Assembly: GCA_014529385.2 (NCBI GenBank)
Contig: CM043955.1
Span: 143,167,640-143,231,639 of the forward strand
Reading direction: 5' to 3'
Length of the DNA: 64,000 nucleotides
Source: Adiantum capillus-veneris
Taxonomy: Eukaryota > Streptophyta > Polypodiopsida > Polypodiales > Pteridaceae
The notes under the pieces are model-generated. The model was not told where the DNA came from and made no database searches. It saw nothing but the letters and a program-made list of their open reading frames with translations. Within the stretch, counting starts at the first letter, position 1. Each line of letters starts with the position of its first letter. Below, in pieces: positions 34,149 through 45,343 of the stretch. A program made the translations under genes and the position numbers.

Positions 34149-35634
34149 GTGGCGGAAGATTTGTAAGGTCTTCAGGGAATACATCATCATACTCCCTCAA
34201 CCAGTTTGGTTGAAGTGAGGTATCTGATTGGTCCACCTTGTTGAGATTTACTACATAAATTTGCTGTCCCTTTCTTAGTCTTTTCAAGAGTCTGCTGACC
34301 TTAACTAGAGTAGACCTAGGTTTTCCATTTTCCCCCTGGATTAAGGCTTCATTACCCAAGTTATCTGTAAAGGTAAAGTTCCCTTGTGCACAATGGATAT
34401 GGGCCCTATTTTGCTTTAGCCAGTCCATCCCTAGTATCCCATCAAAGAATCCTAAGGGTAGGGTTCGAAATTGGGCAGAAGTTGGGTGTCCCCCTAGATC
34501 AAAGTCGATTTTTCCTGCAGAGTGCTGAGATAGTACTTCCTTGCCATTCGCTAATTCTACAACTAGCTTGCTTGTTGGATACTTATCTAGCTTAAGCTTC
34601 CTCATGCATCTGGGTGAAAGAAATGAAAGAGTACTACCACAATCTATAAGGAAGTTAACTTGTTCACCTCTGAGAGATCCTGGTGTATGAATGACTGCGT
34701 ATTGCTCGCAACCATTGGGGTTGTCAATTGCAGCATGCAGGGTTTCTCTCTCTACTGCTTCATCACCCATAGTTGGTTGTACCACTGCTGCATTTACTCT
34801 GGCGGTAGCTCCACGCCTTGCCTTCTGTTCATCCTTCCACGTCCTCCTCTTCCATTAGCTTGGCCACGCCCATGGGTATTCAAGGGTATGGCATTGGCAT
34901 TGGTTGCCTGAGTGTTCCTGGGGCACTTGGATTTGTAATGTCCATACTCGTCGCAACCATAGCATCGAACATCAGGGAACTCCATGGTTGTGGTGGTAGC
35001 CACAATAGGGTGCTGGTCATATGCTTGGTTAGCTGATCTGTTATTCCAAGTAGTTGTCCTTGCCCTTTTTGCCCAATGATTCCTCCTGTTCTGATTAACC
35101 TTTTGTACTTCAAGAGCTAGAGGTTTGGCCCTCAACAAGGCATCATGTAGTGTCGTTGGCCTGAGAGCTTCCAACCGAGTATTCAAAGGATCAATTAGCC
35201 CTTGGCAGAACCTCGCCACCTGTTGTTCCAAGGTCATCTTAGGAGCATATCTCCGAAGAGTGATAAAATTTGAATAATATTCTTCGACAGATGAAGTCAG
35301 CTGGCTGCTGCCGAAGTGAAAAGAATTCATTCATCTTCAAGGTTCTATAGGCAGGTGGTAAATAACGCCCCATTATCGCAGCTTTGATGTCTTCCCAAGA
35401 TTGGGAAGATCCCTTAATATCCAGGTCCCTGCAATGTTGCTTCCACCATATCTTGGCATCGCCAGTCAAGCGGAACATCGCAAGCATGGTCTGATTTACG
35501 GGTTGGGTTCCCGCAGCTTCAAAGTAATTGTCCATGGCTTCCATCCACACTTCCGTATCTCTCTCCACATTTGCCCCCTCGCCCTTAAAGAGTGGAGGCT
35601 GGACTTGCTTAAGGAGGAGCTTCTTCTCTTGCAC
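34149..35634 (-). pseudogene. Element B gag and aspartic protease
   Basis: Gag begins near 35634 (QEKKLLLKQVQPPLFKGEG, EVWMEAMDNYF) and has the capsid-like WWKQHCRD and DIKAAIMGRYLPP. It shifts frame near 35,270-35,330, then continues (VEEYYSNFITLRRYAP, FCQGLIDP) to a knuckle CYGCDEYGHYKSKC (about 34,970-34,930) and a Gly/Arg tail. Protease follows after 34,785 with FLIDCGSTLSFLS (Cys in place of Ser in D-S-G) and GILGMDWL. It ends in the linker EYDDVFPEDL, where element C is inserted; RT resumes at 29406. Confidence 0.88.
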
Positions 35635-35879
35635 TACCGAGTATAGAGCAACAAGCGGTGCCTACATGGGTTATACGAGATTCTTGATACCATTACTTGA
35701 ATTTCAAAATAGACACGAGACTTTAAATAAAATTCAAGATTCCACTTTATCAAGAGACAGAGATTCAGAGACAAAAAGCACTTTATTTATGAAATTTATT
35801 ACAATCGAAACCCCTCAAGGTTTAGGATAATTGATGATGAACTTATTACATGGCTTTTTGGATTGCGTATAAAATACGC

Positions 35880-36395
35880 CTAGGAGATTGTGTTCACATG
35901 ATGCACTACTTTGTTAGTGAAGTAGTTCTTGTACTCATCCTTGAGTGGATAATAAACTAAGATATCAAGTCGGGATTCCTCTTTTGGTACTCCAAAAGTT
36001 CTGACTCTGTTCACTGGGATCACCTCGGTGACCTTTTCCAAGAGCCAGTCGTTGATGGTTTGATTGGAGTCGCCTGAAACAGCCAGGTCCAATCGGGTAG
36101 GCAGCAAGTAGAATAACTCCACCACCCTCAACTCTTCTCCCCAATATATCTTCTTCAAATCGGTAGCCAGACATCCTAGGTTCGGAGCGTTGATGTAGTA
36201 AACCCCACCTGGAAGTGTCCAATCAAGTCCCCATCCTCTATCGATGCGAGTGGAGTGTGGCGTATGAGCCTTCATCAGTATCTCCATGACATCTCGCCTG
36301 AATTGGTAAACTAGGGATCGTCGAGCTTGCTCATAAATAAGCTCAAACACTTGGAACTTCCGATATTCTAGCACGGGGTCTTCCTGCAACACCAA
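35880..36395 (-). CDS. Leader ORF of element B (about 170 codons), function unknown
   Basis: A sense-strand open frame between the primer site and gag. It has no ATG at its head. Just upstream of GAAGACCCCGTGC the minus strand reads TTGGTGTTGCAG, a good 3' splice-acceptor shape, so it may be a second exon. Residues look protein-like: FELIYEQARRSLVYQFRRDV, GWGLDWTLPGGVYYINAP, IPVNRVRTFGVPKEESRLDI. No membrane segment or known motif. Could be a captured or element-specific accessory gene. Confidence 0.5.
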   Translation of the reverse strand: MVLQEDPVLEYRKFQVFELIYEQARRSLVYQFRRDVMEILMKAHTPHSTRIDRGWGLDWTLPGGVYYINAPNLGCLATDLKKIYWGEELRVVELFYLLPTRLDLAVSGDSNQTINDWLLEKVTEVIPVNRVRTFGVPKEESRLDILVYYPLKDEYKNYFTNKVVHHVNTIS

Positions 36396-36481
36396 TGCAA
36401 GGAATTCGGATCAGCTACCTATATACTTCCAGTTCCTTTTAAATATTAAAACAATACGACTTTATTTCTCAGCCTAACTTA

Positions 36482-36494
36482 GGCTCTGATACCA
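36482..36494 (-). other. Primer binding site of element B (tRNA-iMet type)
   Basis: Minus strand TGGTATCAGAGCC, two bases from the LTR edge at 36497. Confidence 0.93.
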
Positions 36495-37184
36495 GGTGTG
36501 AGGTCCCCACCCCACCGTATCAAATGGCGGATCTGATGGTGAACCTGGTGGCCACTAGATCTATAGCGGAAGCAAACAAAGTGCTTCAGGGTTCAACTAG
36601 TGGACGATCTCTCATCACAAAGTGAGTCGAGTTCAAGACTACTAGCAAGAGATCTAGCTCCACCTCGCAGGGGAAGCGTACTTATCCTATCTAGCGATCC
36701 TAAGACCCACCTTCCAAGAGAAGAGAAACATCGAGTGCCTTTTTCTCCATGTTTCAGAGGCACGTACACTTGAGACTTCGTCGCTCCAAGGGAAACGCTC
36801 CAAGGGCAATGAGTATTACTAGTATCGATTTTAAACACTATGGGGACAGAGAGTTCCCGACCAATCGGGACCACCCTTCTCATAGGCATTGGCAACCTGA
36901 GCCAAGCCCCCACTTTCCACCCCCACACTCACACTTCCTTGTGTGTCCTAATTACTACCACAATGATTGTTCAACATAAACATTCCTTGATTAAATTCCG
37001 AATCACAATGTTCGTTAAGACAGCCCTTCAATCAGTATTGCAAATCGGCACCAAGAGTATTCTAGTAAAAATTCTACTCAAACTTATTCATTGAAATTAC
37101 AATGTTGTGGAGGTACAACATCCCCCCTCCAGGGAGAGTTTACTCCTCCCGTTGTCTCCTAGCTGCCCATACAACCAGGTATGT

Positions 37185-37301
37185 CCACCGCATAGAAAGC
37201 ACGACATGGACACTCCCACCGCATAGAAAGCAAGACGTGGGTTCCCACCGCATCGAAAGCAAGTCGTGGGTATCCACCACATAGAAATCAAGTCGTGGAT
37301 T
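37185..37301. repeat. Four-copy 29-31-bp minisatellite in LTR B (right)
   Basis: Same array as 24534-24650, starts at 37185, 37216, 37245 and 37274, with point changes in the third and fourth units. Confidence 0.92.
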
Positions 37302-39259
37302 CAAGAGCCCTTAACGAGGAACTCTGCCCCTGTGATCAATAGGGGGATCATGACTAATTCAACATTGGAAATAGAATGAACATGTCGAGCTAAATTTTCC
37401 CTAGCAGACATTCTTTCCTATTGCAAACAGTATATCCATCAATCATTTCTTTCCTACCTTAGAATTAAATGTACAATGAATTCAAATGCCGAGATTTCCG
37501 TCGGATTTCTCCAACATGTTTGGGGATATGTTCTTTCCTAGCTAAACGTGTGCAATGTTAATTAAACAACTGAATAAAATTGTGCCATACCTCTTCCATT
37601 TCTTCGTCAATGGCTCGTGAGATGGCCAGTGCTTGTTCGTCCATGGGAGCTTTTCCCTTTCCATTTACATTGCTCGTTCCCGTCTCGTGGTCGTGGGCAC
37701 CACTGAAGCGAGTTCTCTTAACCCGGGCCATTTTATACTCACTTCTTTAAATGATAAACTTGAAGAAAAAGAGCTAAGGTCCGAGAGCATCATAACAAAC
37801 CAAATTGTAGATTAGAATCATTAATGAATCCTCCTTATGCAAGAGATTAGATTTTTCCTTCGAGACCTAGCAATTTTATGGGTAATTCTTTACTTGCCCT
37901 ATGGGAACTGGCTCTAAAGTTAATCACTTGGCTTAGATGATTAAGAAATTCAGAATTTTACTAGTTGATTTACAAGAGAGATGAAGTAAGCAAGCTCAGT
38001 CACTCTCCTAGTGCAATTTGAAGATGCAGAACTACCGCAAGCATGTGTGATAGGAAATTCTCTTCATGTTGGCCTACTGACGGTTTAGTTTTAGCCTTAA
38101 TCACATCTTAATGTGAGAGAAGATTGAGTCTAATTTAATTACAATACTATTGAATGGTAAAAGAATGAATTTCATCAATTCCACATTATTACCGGCGGCT
38201 GACAATTTATTAACTACGCTGCCTAGAGGGAGAAATCTTTCCTAATCAAGTATTAATCATTGATTAAGAATGATGAATGGCTGCATAAATTAGCTAATTG
38301 AATGATGATTATGTAATGGAGTATAGCTATGTAAACTTAGAGAGCATCTATTGAGAATTATAGCTAAGATTAAGCATAGTAGACGAGGAATTTGGAGAAT
38401 AATGATGAGAATTAAGAAGAGCAGGAATTAAACCATGATTACCGTGACTAGGGGCTGAGAATCCTCTTGATTTTCTGATCCAATGAATTCTCAAGATGAG
38501 AATTTCGGCAGCACCTCCCTCCTTGCTTCTCCTTCAAAAATTGTGTGTGTACCGGCAGCACCTCCCCAAGGTGTGTGTGTGTGTGTGTACTGGGTGTGTG
38601 TGTGAGCATGTGTGTGTGTGTGTGTGTGAGCACACCTTTAAATAGGCCTCCTCAAGCTGAAAATCGACCCTACTTGCTATTTGCATCTGGGAGCTACTCT
38701 AGTTAAGCATGGCAAGTCCAGTCCCCTACCCACCAAGTGTCCAGTTGGATTGGTTAACTGGCTCTCACACTTAGTTGCAAGCTTGGAAACTCTCCCAAGA
38801 CTCCCACAAGGACAGAAGGCACCCCCTAGCTGCTAAAGCTGACCCGGAGTGGCCTGGAGCCTGTTCCCACACAGCCTCGGGCTCCGGTGCCTCCCGGCTC
38901 AAGTTTTGGAAAAATTGATTTTAAGCTAAAATGGGTCATACGAGTCGGAGTTTAATGCCGTAAATTGCTATACTGATCTCTAACTAAGGCGTACTGGCCC
39001 GAGTACCTGCCATATTTAGCAGCCTTCGGGGTCCAAAAATGCATTTTTTCAAATTCGGGATACGGGTGCAGTTTTTCGAGACGGTCAAAACTGGACGGGT
39101 CGGGTGACCAAAAACTTACTATTTTTGGAATTTTTTTACAAAAATTATTTTAATTCACATTTCGAAGCTTTAAAACATTCTAAACATCATGGCACTGCCA
39201 GAATTCAGAAAACTGCTAAAAATAGTAACTTTTTCCATTGTGTTCATTTCATGGTACAG

Positions 39260-39722
39260 CCATAGTTGATGGGTCTAGGTCAAAAAGTCAAGTTTCAATC
39301 CTACTTTTTGCGAGTGTTTGGTGAACGATTTGGCACTCTGTCACTTTGTTCATCTGCATTGCATGCACATTCATTTTGAAAGAATAGTATTTTTCCAGCT
39401 ACTCTACATGGAATGGGTATGATTATGATTTTGTGTTGGACAAAGTTTCATCCTCGGAGATTCTTGAAGAATGTGGACCCACGACCATAGCCGAAGTTGG
39501 AGCATTGAAATCGCAACAGATCATTTTGTATCGCTTTCGGCACAGCCTAAAGAAGCAAGCATTGTAGACCTTTATGAAGTTCAAGCATCACACGACCCAT
39601 GCATCAGAGTGGGCCGGCGAAGAGTGCTTTGCAGATTATCCAGAGTTATTGGCAGAGTACAACGGAAATGCCGATGCTTGATGGACAACCTTGCTTGTGA
39701 TCTTTCTGAGACTGTGCCATGG
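39260..39722. other. Block present only in the 5' LTR of element B
   Basis: LTR B1 passes directly from CATTTCATGGTACA to the TGCTCTTTTTGATCGG end. Here about 0.46 kb lies between them, and CATGGT occurs at both junctions. It could be an insertion in this copy or a microhomology deletion in the other. No ORF or terminal repeat identifies it. Confidence 0.65.
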
Positions 39723-39754
39723 TGCTCTTTTTGATCGGGGTCAGAGACCTTACA

Positions 39755-40084
39755 ATTGGGGACAAGTCAAACCTGTCTATCAAGTAGCTGCTCTTGCGGC
39801 AAGAGGCCAAAATATCAATTACACTGCTAAGAGACCAGCTCTTCAATGCTATGAGTGTGGAGGTCCACATCGTGTAGCCGAGTGTCCTATTAGGCTACAA
39901 AAGAATGCCACACTAATGCAAACCAATCAAGCGAGCACGTCTACAATGCCGATACTCATGTGTAATCGATGTGGCATAGATCATTTGATTGCCCAATGTC
40001 CAAATAATCCAAATGCATCGAAGATCACGCCCTTAAACTTGATTGAAGTTATCGAGGAGCCATCACAAAGTACACCTGTGGTAC
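39755..40084 (+). pseudogene. Element A gag, middle part (zinc knuckles)
   Basis: Continues the frame left at 23857 (WGQVKPVYQVAALAARG). Two knuckles follow of the unusual CX2CX3HX4C spacing: CYECGGPHRVAEC (from 39847) and CNRCGIDHLIAQC (from 39961). Element D's gag has the same two modules. The frame is cut at 40084 by element D and resumes at 59158. Confidence 0.85.
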
Positions 40085-41037
40085 TGTTGAGCCAACAGAG
40101 CCAGCAGAGGATCACACCCACAATTTTGCTCATACTCATCATTTTTGTAACCATTGATTGTAATAAATATCTTTCCGACATTGATTTTGATTGGAGCCAT
40201 TCATTAAGTAACGGGACTCAATTGAGTTTCCAGCTTGTAATTCCGAAGTAACTTCACTCGCTGATGTAATTAGTTAGAGATGATCTCACCTCCAAGGCTG
40301 AGGTATATAAGCCAAAGTTTTGTAACCTAAGGGGATTCAGTTTTATTAATCAAAGGGAGTTTTTGAGCGCCGTGACTGTGTCTGAGAGAGAGTGTGTGTG
40401 AGAGAGAGAGTCTTATCCACTTGCTGCGCGAGCTACGGAGCTGCCATTGGAGAAGCGACACCGCCATTGTGTTAGCAACGGCGAGAGCTACGCACAGATA
40501 CCAAGAGTGCGCGCTATCGGCTTCTATGTGTGGTAAGTTCCTACGAGCTTCGGTGTGAGTTTTCTTCCAACTCGTGTGTCGGAATGGAGCGTGCAGCATA
40601 TCTATAGAACCACAACGAGAAGAGCTACACATTAGTACCATCGGGGTCAAGTTTCGGTCACCCTGTATTTTTCGGCCTGTCTTCATACGCGTTTACCGCA
40701 CGGAGTGGTTATAGGTTGATTTTGCAGTTCAAGTCTTTAGGGTGTTGTTCTTACCTAGTGTATAGACTTCCCCTTGAGTTTGAGATCGATTCAATGATTC
40801 TAGATCCTGTTTCGTATAGCATTCGTTCGTAGTACGGATTTCAGTCACTTGCGTATTTTAGAACTTAGATTTGATTTCCTTAGTAGTGATTGTCATTAGA
40901 AGGTCGAGTAGGTGATTTGACACCCACCTAGTTGTTTCCATGCGCCTGCGGGTCAAGCTCCGTCCTCGTCTGACAAATTCTGTTGTTGGTTGAGTTCTCG
41001 CTATTTAGCTTCCGCTAGCGGCGTAACCGCCTTAACA
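40085..41037 (+). repeat. 5' LTR of element D
   Basis: TGTTGAGCCAAC...CCGCCTTAACA, 953 bp. Contains a TATA box, a short GA/GT-rich tract about 75 bp after it, and CATACGCGT (40684-40692), which is the core of the palindromes in the D interior. Confidence 0.96.
40304..40310 (+). promoter_or_regulatory. TATA box, element D 5' LTR
   Basis: TATATAA, conserved at 58417-58423. Confidence 0.7.
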
Positions 41038-41039
41038 TT

Positions 41040-41057
41040 TGGCGCCGCTGCCGGGGA
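41040..41057 (+). other. Primer binding site of element D (tRNA-Asp type)
   Basis: TGGCGCCGCTGCCGGGGA, two bases after the LTR. Confidence 0.92.
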
Positions 41058-42669
41058 CGAGAGCCCTAAGTAGGTGACCTTAGACTAATCCTACGAGGTG
41101 AGTCGTATAAACTACTTTGTATACTTTAGTTAGAAAAGATCTAGGAGTGGTGGACTCCGAAGATCTCGAGAGATACTAGGAAGTGGGGTATTCCTGGGTC
41201 TTCCGTGTTGACAGTATTTTTAGTTTAGCTTAGATTTGTTTGTTGTTTTGTTTTGTTGAGTAGTTGTTGATAGAAGAAGAATTTGCTAGTCCGTGAGTGG
41301 CAGTGGATCTCTTTAAAATCACAATTACCAAACCCATTTTATGATTAGGAATAGCTTAGGTAGGACTTCATTTGATCCTGATCTAGAGCTAGTAATCATT
41401 GGAGTATTTGCTTGATATGGTTGATTGCATGTTAGATCACTAAACCGTCGAGTTAGTAGTGAAACTTGCAATAAACAAAAGTCAGAGAAATTTTCTGTGT
41501 ATCTGGGAGTTGCTGAGCACTTGAGAAAGCTTTAGAAGGATTCTGTGCCAAAAAACTGGAAATCTGCAACTTTAGACATCATACGCGTATGATGTCTAAA
41601 TGACCAAACAGAGACCAAAACAGAAATTTTGACTTTACCAGAGTGTTCAAAAGGGGGGTTATACCCTAATTTCAACTTAAAACAAGAGCATTAACACTCA
41701 AAGAAACCCAAAAAGACAAGTCGGAGTCCAAGAAACGCAAAGAATAGGAAATTTTGGATTCAGATCTTGTTTTTACATTCAAACCTGACAAAAACACTTG
41801 AAACTCAATTATAAACATTGGAGAAGGCTTAAAACCAAAAATAGTCAAAATCTGGGACAAAAGACATCATACGCGTATAATGTCTTTTAGCACATCCACT
41901 GCTTATTTTTGATATCTGACCTGACAAGATTGTTACAAACACTGTAGAAAGCATAAATATCAAGTTTTGACCCAAATTGATGAAAAAGACATCATACGCG
42001 TATGATGTCTTTGACCTAATTTTGGACATATTTTGATACTTTGCCAACACAGATCCATTGTAATAGCTGTCTAGAGGTTATATTTCAAGTTTCATCCCAT
42101 TTGGATCACAATTGACCCAAAAACAAGTCAAAAGCGAAAAATTGCCAAGAAAAGCCTAAATTAGCCATAACTTGCTCAAACAGAGTTCAAACTGAATTTT
42201 GTGAGAACAGAGCATAAGGGGCTACTGAGAGTGAGCATAACCAAAATAGTCTAAATCTGTGAAAAAAGACATCATACGCGTATAATGTCTTTTTCAGCAT
42301 AACTGCAACAAAATTCTCACTTGATGAAACAGAAGTTGTCCAACTGACAAGATTAAACAATTGACCAAGTATCAATCAGTTTGGATCAATTCTGACCACA
42401 AAAACTTGGGAAAACAAATTGCCGAGACGGAAAAGTTAAAGTCCTTTAGGGGAATTGATGAATTTGAGATCGGGCAGGAATCTCCAGAATAACCAACCAA
42501 AACAAGGGAACCAGCAAGTGTCATATCAACCGAGGGAAGTGTAAACCAAAGTTGGGTGCAACCATTAGAGCCGATCTTTGAAGGAAGTGTTTCTGATACT
42601 TCTTCGGAGAGATCTTACGAGATTTTCACCGAACACTTGGAACACTTGAACCTGAACAACAGAGAAAAT
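41058..42669 (+). other. 5' leader of element D with palindrome cluster
   Basis: 1.6 kb without a credible ORF. The right half is A-rich, degenerate repetitive DNA with a ~140-bp rhythm in which the four 5' palindromes sit. Confidence 0.75.
41574..42290. repeat. 5' palindrome cluster of element D (4 copies)
   Basis: 24-bp palindromes (AGACATCATACG followed by its reverse complement) at 41574-41597, 41862-41885, 41987-42010 and 42267-42290. The second and fourth have one change (GTATAATG for GTATGATG). Start-to-start distances are 288, 125 and 280. Confidence 0.97.
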
Positions 42670-45329
42670 ATGGCAGCAGGATCATCAAACCCTTCCGCCA
42701 CAATGAAGCTATTGTTCATAAAATACCAGTACGACAATGAGCAAGGTGCCAAGATCTACAAAGATGGAATGGACCGCTATTGTGTAAAGATAGAAGAGAG
42801 ACCTAGTGAGTTCAAGGACTTAGTGCCTGTGAGCTATAGCGGAGATAGATATCTAGATGACGAGGGTACCATGTACTTGGTAGTCCTAAACCCTAACATT
42901 GTGGACAAGTGGGGATTGATGGGCACCAAAGCCAAAGTAGATGAAGAACTTGAGGAGAAAGCACCAATAATGAACTTCCCTGATGCGAGGTTAAGAAGAG
43001 AGAATGAAACTACAAGGATCAACACTGATAACATCTATGTGGGGCTATACAAATATAATAATGGGGAGCAAGATCTCTATTATAGATGTGAAGAACCCTA
43101 CACCGGAGAGTTGACAGACCAAAAAGACTTTATGTCTTTACCTACACAGAGGGATCGGAAGTGAAAATTGCCGCTTACGACAAGTATGGGAGGCAATACT
43201 CAACAATGGGCAAGAAAGAATTAGAAGGATATACATACTTTGGGGGACCACTACATCAGTATTATGTTACTTCTAGCTCACAAAGACCAGCACCAACAAA
43301 TGGAGTGCAAAACCCAATGACGACAGGAGGACAAAGAACTCAGGCTGCTGACTCTTTCAGTCAACCTCAGTACTCGAAGCCCGGACCAATGGGATCATTA
43401 CATTCCAGAGAGTCAATGGATACGAATCGAGGTAGTGCAGTTCCAATCCCCACATATACCACTCCAGGTCCAAGGTTCGAAGCGGAACCATCACATTTAC
43501 CTCCTAGTAGTAGATTCAGGGCAGGGGAACCGACAAGGGTAACCCATGAAGTCCATGATGCTAGAGAAAGCTTTAGCCGGGACACAGGAGCAATGAGATT
43601 GGTAGCAGACCATAGACGTATGAGACCATCTCAAGTAGCCAAGTGTATGCCAAAGAAGTATGGTGGTTCAGGAGATCCGTATGCACATGTGTCACTCTTT
43701 AAGCAAGTCTTAAGAGCTGAGCAGATAACAGATTTCCATACACAATACGAGGGATTTGGTCTTACTCTAGAAGGTACGGCATTGACATGGTTTCAACCAC
43801 TGAACATAGGGGGATTCCATGACATTGACCATTTGCTAAGAGAGTTTGCTGAGGAATTCTCAAAACGAGGGATTAAGCACAATACGGTCTCACAAATATA
43901 TGCTTTTAAACAGAGAGAACACGAAAAAGTGAAGGAAGCTTCACTTCGCTTCAAACAATACATTGAGAGATGTCCAGTACGTGAACGACCACAAGATGAC
44001 AGACTATCTGTTCTCTTTATTGAGGGACTGAGAAACGACACTCTCAAGAAGGACTTGCACTTGAAAGCTTGTACAAGTTTCGAGCAAGTAACGAGAGAGG
44101 CATTGTACTTAGTGGATAACTGTACGGTTTATGGAGAGGTGTCAGCGGATACAGATTTTGCATCCAGTAGCTCCTCCTCCGTAGCGAGCGAGACTACCAC
44201 TAAAAAGAATGTTCAAACAACAACCATGCCAAATGTAGAGCAAATGATAGAAGATGCTCTAAAAAGGATGGCACCATACCAAAAACCATTGCCAAAAACA
44301 CTGAAATGGTGTGCTATTGAACAAAAATGGACAAACCATCCAACAGAGGAGTGCTATTACAACAAAGGGTATGTAAGGGAGCGTCAGTATGCACCTCCTG
44401 CTCAATTAGCACCACCTCAAGTACATCCAGTACCTCGATACCCAACGGGAAATGTACCAGGACCTATGGGGATAGAAAGACCGCAACCGGTATTGGGACA
44501 ACAACCACCTTTACCAGGAGCAAGACCAGTGGGCATTAGATATGCACCAACCTTAGAGAATCAGGAAGAACAAGCCTTAGTGCCTGTTCAAGCCTATTAT
44601 GAAGAATCTGGTGCACACATGTCTCCAACTGTGTATTACCCACCAGAAGAACCCAAACAACCAGAACCATGGGGCATGATTGGGAATGTTGGAACACCAA
44701 CAGTTACAAGTGCTTCTGATGAAGAGAGATACAATTTGGACGCAAGAACATTGATGTTCATAGCTCATGGAGGGTTAACAGGACAAAGACCATCCTATCC
44801 ACAAAGGACGAATCAAATGGGACCAAGACCAGCACTAGGACCCTGTTACAAGTGTGGAGGTGACCATCTGATGAATGTTTGTCCACATACGGAAATCATT
44901 AGAATTAACGCTTATTGCACTGAGTGTGGGGTTACTCACTTCATTGAGGATTGTTCAAAGAATCCAAACAAAGTGCAAAAGACGACATTGAATATGCTAG
45001 AAACTATTCCTACCAGCAGTGGGTCTGAAAATGAAACTCTGATACCAACGCAAGTTGTTACTAGAGCTCAAGCTAAGAAAACCACTAGAGAACCTGAGAA
45101 TGGAAAGTTAGCGACTGAAGTGGTTAGTCAAGGACCGCGGAGTCAGAAAAACACATGGAAAGCTAGAAAAGCACGCATGAAGTTGAGAAAAGAACGTGAA
45201 GACGCTATTCTAGCTGAGGAACTAAAGCAAACTAAAGATAGATTAGAAAAACTTGAGAGTCAAAACGGGAAACGAGAGATGAGCCCGAAAGAACGAAACA
45301 AAAGAGTATCAAAGAAACAACGAGCTTAA
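42670..45329 (+). pseudogene. Element D gag
   Basis: The first ATG in the open frame is 42670 (MAAGSSNPSATMK). The frame shifts once near 43,120-43,160, where the other frame reads FTYTEGSEVKIAAYDKYG. Then come a Pro/Ser-rich linker, capsid-like sequence (PKKYGGSGDPYAHVSLFKQ, LTLEGTALTWFQPL, FKQREHEKVKEASLRFKQY), Pro-rich repeats, and two CX2CX3HX4C knuckles (CYKCGGDHLMNVC from 44844; CTECGVTHFIEDC from 44916). The tail is Lys/Arg-rich and coiled (ILAEELKQTKDRLEKLE). It forms the particle and binds RNA. Confidence 0.85.
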
Positions 45330-45343
45330 GCTCAGGGGGATCA

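Larger units (their letters stand above)
23858..39754 (-). mobile_element. Element B: chromovirus-type Ty3/gypsy element, inserted in A, hosting C
   Basis: LTRs at 23858-26630 and 36497-39754, both TGTGAGG...CTTACA on the plus strand. Flanks are AGTGG (23853-23857) and ATTGG (39755-39759), a duplication with one later change. Internal minus-strand order: tRNA-iMet primer site, leader ORF, gag, protease, RT, RNase H, integrase with a clear chromodomain, polypurine tract. Without C it is about 11.15 kb. The frame has at least two point stops and two or more shifts. Confidence 0.92.
36497..39754 (-). repeat. 5' LTR of element B (3,258 bp)
   Basis: Partner of 23858-26630. Longer by 485 bp, mostly because of the block around 39,260-39,722. 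TATA-like box at about 38,635-38,645 on the minus strand beside two GT runs. Confidence 0.9.

Noticed and set aside
35695-35880. A second GATACCA primer-site-like sequence before element B gag
   Set aside because: Only a partial match and not next to an LTR edge; the site at 36482-36494 fits fully.
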